NCBI GenBank assembly: GCA_039918615.1
Contig: JBDSHG010000132.1
Location: 1 to 9,266, forward strand
Direction: 5' to 3'
Source: FEN-1250 sp039918615
GTDB lineage: Bacteria; Gemmatimonadota; Gemmatimonadetes; Gemmatimonadales; Gemmatimonadaceae
DNA length: 9,266 bases
A program made the translations under genes and the position numbers. Shown here in pieces: positions 6,550 through 9,266 of the stretch (within the stretch, counting starts at the first letter, position 1; each line of letters opens with the position of its first letter). The notes beneath the pieces were generated by a model, which saw only the letters and a program-made list of their open reading frames with translations, ran no database searches and had not been told where the DNA came from.

Positions 6550-7789
6550 CGCCTTCGGGAAGTCGCTGTCGGCGATGGCGCTGTATGCACCCACGCACCC
6601 CGCGCGCGCGAAGTCCGCGCAGCTGGCGTACGAGGCCGTGCAGGAGCTCCAGCGCGAGCAGCTCGTGCTCAAGTTCTCCTTTCTCGGAGACGAGATCGTC
6701 TTCCAGAACCGTCAGCTGCGCGAGCTGAAGGATTGGGAGTGGTGCGAGCGCTTCACGAAGTCGGGGATCCAGCGGATGGAGTTCGTCTCCGAGGTGATCA
6801 AGGGAGAGTTCGACGACTTCCTCTACGCGATCATGGCGGAAGTCACCCCGGGTTGGCGCGATCCGCGGCACACGCAGCGGCAGGAAGGGACGGAGTACAC
6901 GAGCATCCGGTACGGCGCGATCGGTGTGCGCGGCGACGCCGATCAATTTCTCACGGACCCGCTGCCGACCATCGGGATGAACTTCCCGCTGGACGAGGAA
7001 GCGGAGACGATCGAGATGATCTACGGCGAAGTGGAGGCGGGACGTCCGCTTCCGGCCGGAGAGATCGAGACCGTGGTCGCGTCGCTGTCGGTGGCGATGC
7101 ACGGCGACAGCGAGATCCTGATGCCGCTGCTGCAACTGAAGGAGTTCGATCAGTACACCACGGCGCATGCGCTGAACGTGAGTGTGCTCGTGATGGGGCT
7201 GTCGGAATTTCTCGGGCTCGGCGGGCGCGATACGCGTGCGATCGGGGTGGCGGGGCTGCTGCGCGACGTCGGGATGACGAAGGTGCCGAAGGACATCGTG
7301 TCGAAGGCGGGGCCGCCGACGGATGAGGAGTGGGATGTCATCCGCAGACATCCCATCGAAGGTGCGCGCATCATCCTCATGAGCGAGCCGCAGCTGGATG
7401 TGGCCGCGGTGGTCGCGTACGAGCACCACATGCTGCCGGGCGGGCAGGGATACCCGAGGCCGCACTTCGAGCGCGAGTGCCACTACGCGAGCAAGCTGGT
7501 ACAGGTGTGTGACTGCTATGATGCGCTGCGCACGCGGCGATTCCATCGAGGCGCGTGGACGCCTGAGAGCGCGCTGCGGTACGTGGAGGACAAGGCCGGG
7601 ACCGTGTTCGACGCGGAGATCGCGAAGGCGTTCGTGAACATGATGCGGCGGTGGGAGCGCCGGATCATCCCGCTCGAAGAGGGGCAGCCGCTGCAGGCGC
7701 GTCCGGCCGACGATGGAGCGGAGAGTGCGGCGGTGCCGGCGCATGCGTCGCTCATGACCCCCAAGGGAACCCCGATCGTCCGCACCTGA
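6524..7789 (+). CDS. Degenerate HD-GYP domain protein with YPxGHP-type N-terminal domain (gene 2)
   Basis: The product is 421 residues, cytoplasmic by appearance. Residues about 5-105 are a short version of the neighbours' N-terminal domain: YAPTHP (21-26) in place of YPxGHP, and GEFDDFLYA (94-102) matching DELADFLYA. After a linker, about 185-380 is an HD-GYP domain, the fold that degrades cyclic-di-GMP. Recognisable landmarks are YTTAHALNV (His215), GLLRDVGMTKVP (244-255), RRHPIEG (His276), HHMLPGGQGYP (301-311) and VCDCYDALRTRR (328-339). Two signatures are broken. The HD dyad is Arg247-Asp248 (codon CGC, one transition from CAC). HHExxDGxGYP has Met303 for Glu and Gly306 for Asp, though both histidines and GYP remain. 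Loss of these metal-site residues suggests a ligand-binding or regulatory protein rather than an active phosphodiesterase; this is inference. The tail (about 381-421) is Pro/Ala-rich and probably flexible. It overlaps gene 1 by 26 bases, so co-transcription with it is very likely. Confidence 0.9.
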   Translation: MTDPIRFLNAFGKSLSAMALYAPTHPARAKSAQLAYEAVQELQREQLVLKFSFLGDEIVFQNRQLRELKDWEWCERFTKSGIQRMEFVSEVIKGEFDDFLYAIMAEVTPGWRDPRHTQRQEGTEYTSIRYGAIGVRGDADQFLTDPLPTIGMNFPLDEEAETIEMIYGEVEAGRPLPAGEIETVVASLSVAMHGDSEILMPLLQLKEFDQYTTAHALNVSVLVMGLSEFLGLGGRDTRAIGVAGLLRDVGMTKVPKDIVSKAGPPTDEEWDVIRRHPIEGARIILMSEPQLDVAAVVAYEHHMLPGGQGYPRPHFERECHYASKLVQVCDCYDALRTRRFHRGAWTPESALRYVEDKAGTVFDAEIAKAFVNMMRRWERRIIPLEEGQPLQARPADDGAESAAVPAHASLMTPKGTPIVRT

Positions 7790-7810
7790 TCGGGCATTTG
7801 GGACGCTTTC

Positions 7811-7825
7811 CGGGCGTTTCGCCCG
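7811..7825 (+). other. Short perfect hairpin after the HD-GYP gene
   Basis: CGGGCG and CGCCCG form a 6-base stem around a TTT loop, 21 bases after the HD-GYP stop. No T-run follows, so it is not a standard intrinsic terminator. It could stabilise the mRNA 3' end or cause pausing. Confidence 0.35.
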
Positions 7826-7859
7826 TGACGATGGCAGGGGGGTGACGGTCGTATTCCAA

Positions 7860-7881
7860 GGGGCTGGCGACGGCCAGCCCC
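7860..7881 (+). terminator. GC-rich hairpin between genes 2 and 3, weak terminator or leader structure
   Basis: GGGGCTGGC (7860-7868) pairs perfectly with GCCAGCCCC (7873-7881) over nine bases around the loop GACG. Only ATTCTCC follows, so the U-tract is poor. The stem lies 25 bases upstream of the GTG of gene 3. It could reduce read-through into that gene, or act as a structure in its leader, making gene 3 expression differ from that of genes 1 and 2. Confidence 0.45.
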
Positions 7882-7906
7882 ATTCTCCGATCACTTGCCG
7901 ACGCCC

Positions 7907-9266
7907 GTGCCTCCCCCGCAAGCCAGCACCAGCACGAGCACGCCCACGGAAGCGCTGACCCGCGAGATGGCCGACCTCATGGTCGAGCTGTCTGTCGGGC
8001 TGCACAAGTATTCGATGTATCCGGATGGGCATCCGCTGCTCGAGAGTGCGGTATCGGGGATCACGCGCAGGCTCTCGTTGGTGCTGGCCGAGCGGCAGAT
8101 GATCGCGATTGCGGTCGCGCGGAATCATCTCGTGGTCGATGGCGTCGCCACCGATCCCGCGCACACCGTCACGCGGGATCTCGCGCTGAAGCTCTTTCGC
8201 CGGGAGATTGGCGCGATCCGGATATACGAGGGGGTGCGGGACAACGAGCTGCAGGAGATGCTCAAGGCGATCGCGCGCGAGACGCCCAGGGTGGAGGGCG
8301 AGCCCGAGGAGGCGCGCGAGTGGGCGCACGTGCGCCTCTTCCCGCTGACGTACGATCAGCTCGAGCTGCAGCAGGATGCGGCGGACCAGAGTACGGAAGA
8401 GCGTGCGGGGTGGGCGACGAATTTGTGGGGGAAGCTCGCGAGCGCATCGCTTGGACTTGGAATCATCGGTGGGGGTGGGAGCGGGGGTGGCGGGGGTGGC
8501 GGGACCGGCAGCGGATCCGGCGGCGGCGGTGGTGGCGGGAGTGGCGAGGGCGGATACGGCGACGGGTCGGGGACGCTGACGCCGGACACGCCGATGGATC
8601 CGCTGGCGCTCGCGAGTGTGATCAATGCGCGCGCGCGTGATCCCGAGTACGACAAGGGGATTCTCGCCTTCTTCGGCGAGTTCATGGACGAGATGAAGGT
8701 GAAGAGCGGGCACGCATCGCATCAGCTGAAGCGGAAGGTGTCGACGCTCGTGAGCGCGCTCTCGCCGGAGACGCTGCAGCAGATTCTCAAGCGTTCGAGC
8801 TCGGGCGCGCAGCGGCGGCAGTTCATGCTGAACGCATCGCACACGCTCGCGGCGGACACGGTGCTCGATCTCGCGAAGGCGGTTGCGGGTGCGTCGGAGC
8901 ACACGATGTCGGAGGCGCTGCTGCTTCTGTTGACGAAGCTCGCGAAGCATTCGGAGAAGGGATCGACGGGGCGGCGTGACAAGGCGGATACGGCGCTGCG
9001 GCAGAACATGCGGCAGCTCATCGACGACTGGGACGGCGCGGCTGCGCTGCCGGAGGAGAGCTACTGGCAGACGCTCGAGCAGCTGATTGCGGAGCCGGCG
9101 ACGGATGCGCCGGCGAGCTCGGGGCAGTACGACGTGAACAACGAGTACATCGTGCAGATGTCGCTCGAGGTCGAGCTGTTCAGCGCGACGGCGAAGCACG
9201 CGGTGGCGGAGATGGTGAAGCAGGGGCGCATCTCGGCGCTGCTGTCGATGGTGGACGGCACGCCGG
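7907..9266 (+). CDS. Paralogue of gene 1 with glycine-rich linker, 3' partial (gene 3)
   Basis: The frame runs open from 7829 through the right edge. GTG 7907 is chosen because it places YPDGHP at residues 38-43, exactly as in gene 1. A TTG at 7895 is possible, and neither has a ribosome-binding site. The visible part is 453 residues. Residues 21-120 align without gaps to gene 1, with 41 identities by hand count, including ARN (71-73), VATDP (80-84), IGxIRI (101-106) and EL (114-115); LTYDQLEL follows at 147-154. Residues 188-222 are a Gly/Ser linker absent from gene 1. Similarity resumes with DPEYDKGILAF, LAADTVLDLAKAVAGAS (from 314), LIDDWD (371-376) and a helical stretch matching the start of the gene 1 HEAT-like region. 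The missing C terminus probably continues as HEAT-like repeats. It lies 117 bases after the HD-GYP stop, behind two hairpins. The role is presumably a second scaffold or partner variant of gene 1; this is inferred. Confidence 0.85.
   Translation, partial: MPPPQASTSTSTPTEALTREMADLMVELSVGLHKYSMYPDGHPLLESAVSGITRRLSLVLAERQMIAIAVARNHLVVDGVATDPAHTVTRDLALKLFRREIGAIRIYEGVRDNELQEMLKAIARETPRVEGEPEEAREWAHVRLFPLTYDQLELQQDAADQSTEERAGWATNLWGKLASASLGLGIIGGGGSGGGGGGGTGSGSGGGGGGGSGEGGYGDGSGTLTPDTPMDPLALASVINARARDPEYDKGILAFFGEFMDEMKVKSGHASHQLKRKVSTLVSALSPETLQQILKRSSSGAQRRQFMLNASHTLAADTVLDLAKAVAGASEHTMSEALLLLLTKLAKHSEKGSTGRRDKADTALRQNMRQLIDDWDGAAALPEESYWQTLEQLIAEPATDAPASSGQYDVNNEYIVQMSLEVELFSATAKHAVAEMVKQGRISALLSMVDGTP
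8471..8503 (+). other. G-quadruplex-forming motif in the linker codons of gene 3
   Basis: Five runs of three to five G (8471-8475, 8477-8479, 8483-8487, 8492-8496, 8501-8503) are separated by loops of one to four bases, meeting the usual G3-plus, loop 1-7 rule on the coding strand. The motif encodes part of the glycine-rich linker and would also be present in the mRNA. It may simply reflect glycine codons. Confidence 0.5.

Noticed and set aside
4318..6672. 784-residue minus-strand frame opposite gene 1
   Set aside because: The product is mostly Arg, Leu, His and Gln, typical of antisense of GC-rich genes, and conflicts with the paralogy-supported plus-strand gene.
8320..8640. Plus-strand ORF inside gene 3 in another frame
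   Set aside because: It is a shadow created by the GC-rich linker region. The true frame is shown by alignment to gene 1.
6368..9199. 943-residue minus-strand frame opposite genes 2 and 3
   Set aside because: It has the same Arg/His/Pro-rich antisense composition and lies opposite the HD-GYP and YPxGHP coding sequences.

Overview
The window is about two-thirds G+C. It carries bacterial protein genes only: no tRNA, rRNA, CRISPR array or insertion sequence is visible. High G+C, GTG starts, a Big2-repeat surface protein and a TPR/Ig-like envelope protein ending in a GxLPGGGQFY membrane module together suggest a Gemmatimonadota-like soil or environmental bacterium. This assignment is inference from general resemblance, not from a marker gene.

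Left part (1-4063), envelope proteins. A plus-strand gene enters from the left edge already coding. It is a run of near-identical bacterial Ig-like (Big2) units, six complete plus the tail of a seventh, ending at 1654. It converges, with an 11-base gap, on a minus-strand gene (1666-3654). That gene encodes a secreted or envelope protein with signal peptide, two Ig-like segments, TPR-like helices, two hydrophobic segments and a beta-like C-terminal end. Upstream of it on the same strand lies a small, very hydrophilic ORF (3746-4063) with no recognised family.

Middle (4064-4458), divergent control region. A 120-base island of about 36% G+C sits in an otherwise GC-rich window. It is flanked by a perfect 14-base palindrome and by two mutually exclusive hairpins just ahead of the plus-strand cluster.

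Right part (4459-9266), a three-gene plus-strand cluster. Gene 1 (4459-6549) is a 696-residue protein with an N-terminal domain marked by YPxGHP and a C-terminal HEAT-like helical repeat region. Gene 2 (6524-7789) overlaps it. It carries a shorter version of the same N-terminal domain fused to an HD-GYP domain, the cyclic-di-GMP phosphodiesterase fold. The HD histidine is arginine and HHExxDGxGYP reads HHMLPGGQGYP, so the domain is probably catalytically dead or altered. Gene 3 (7907 to beyond the right edge) is a paralogue of gene 1 with a glycine-rich linker inserted. It is the most easily missed gene here because it has no stop codon inside the window.

How they may work together (inference): genes 1 and 3 look like duplicated scaffold or partner proteins around a degenerate HD-GYP receptor. 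All three share a sensory or docking domain at the N terminus. This three-gene module is the main candidate for a little-described signalling system in the window.
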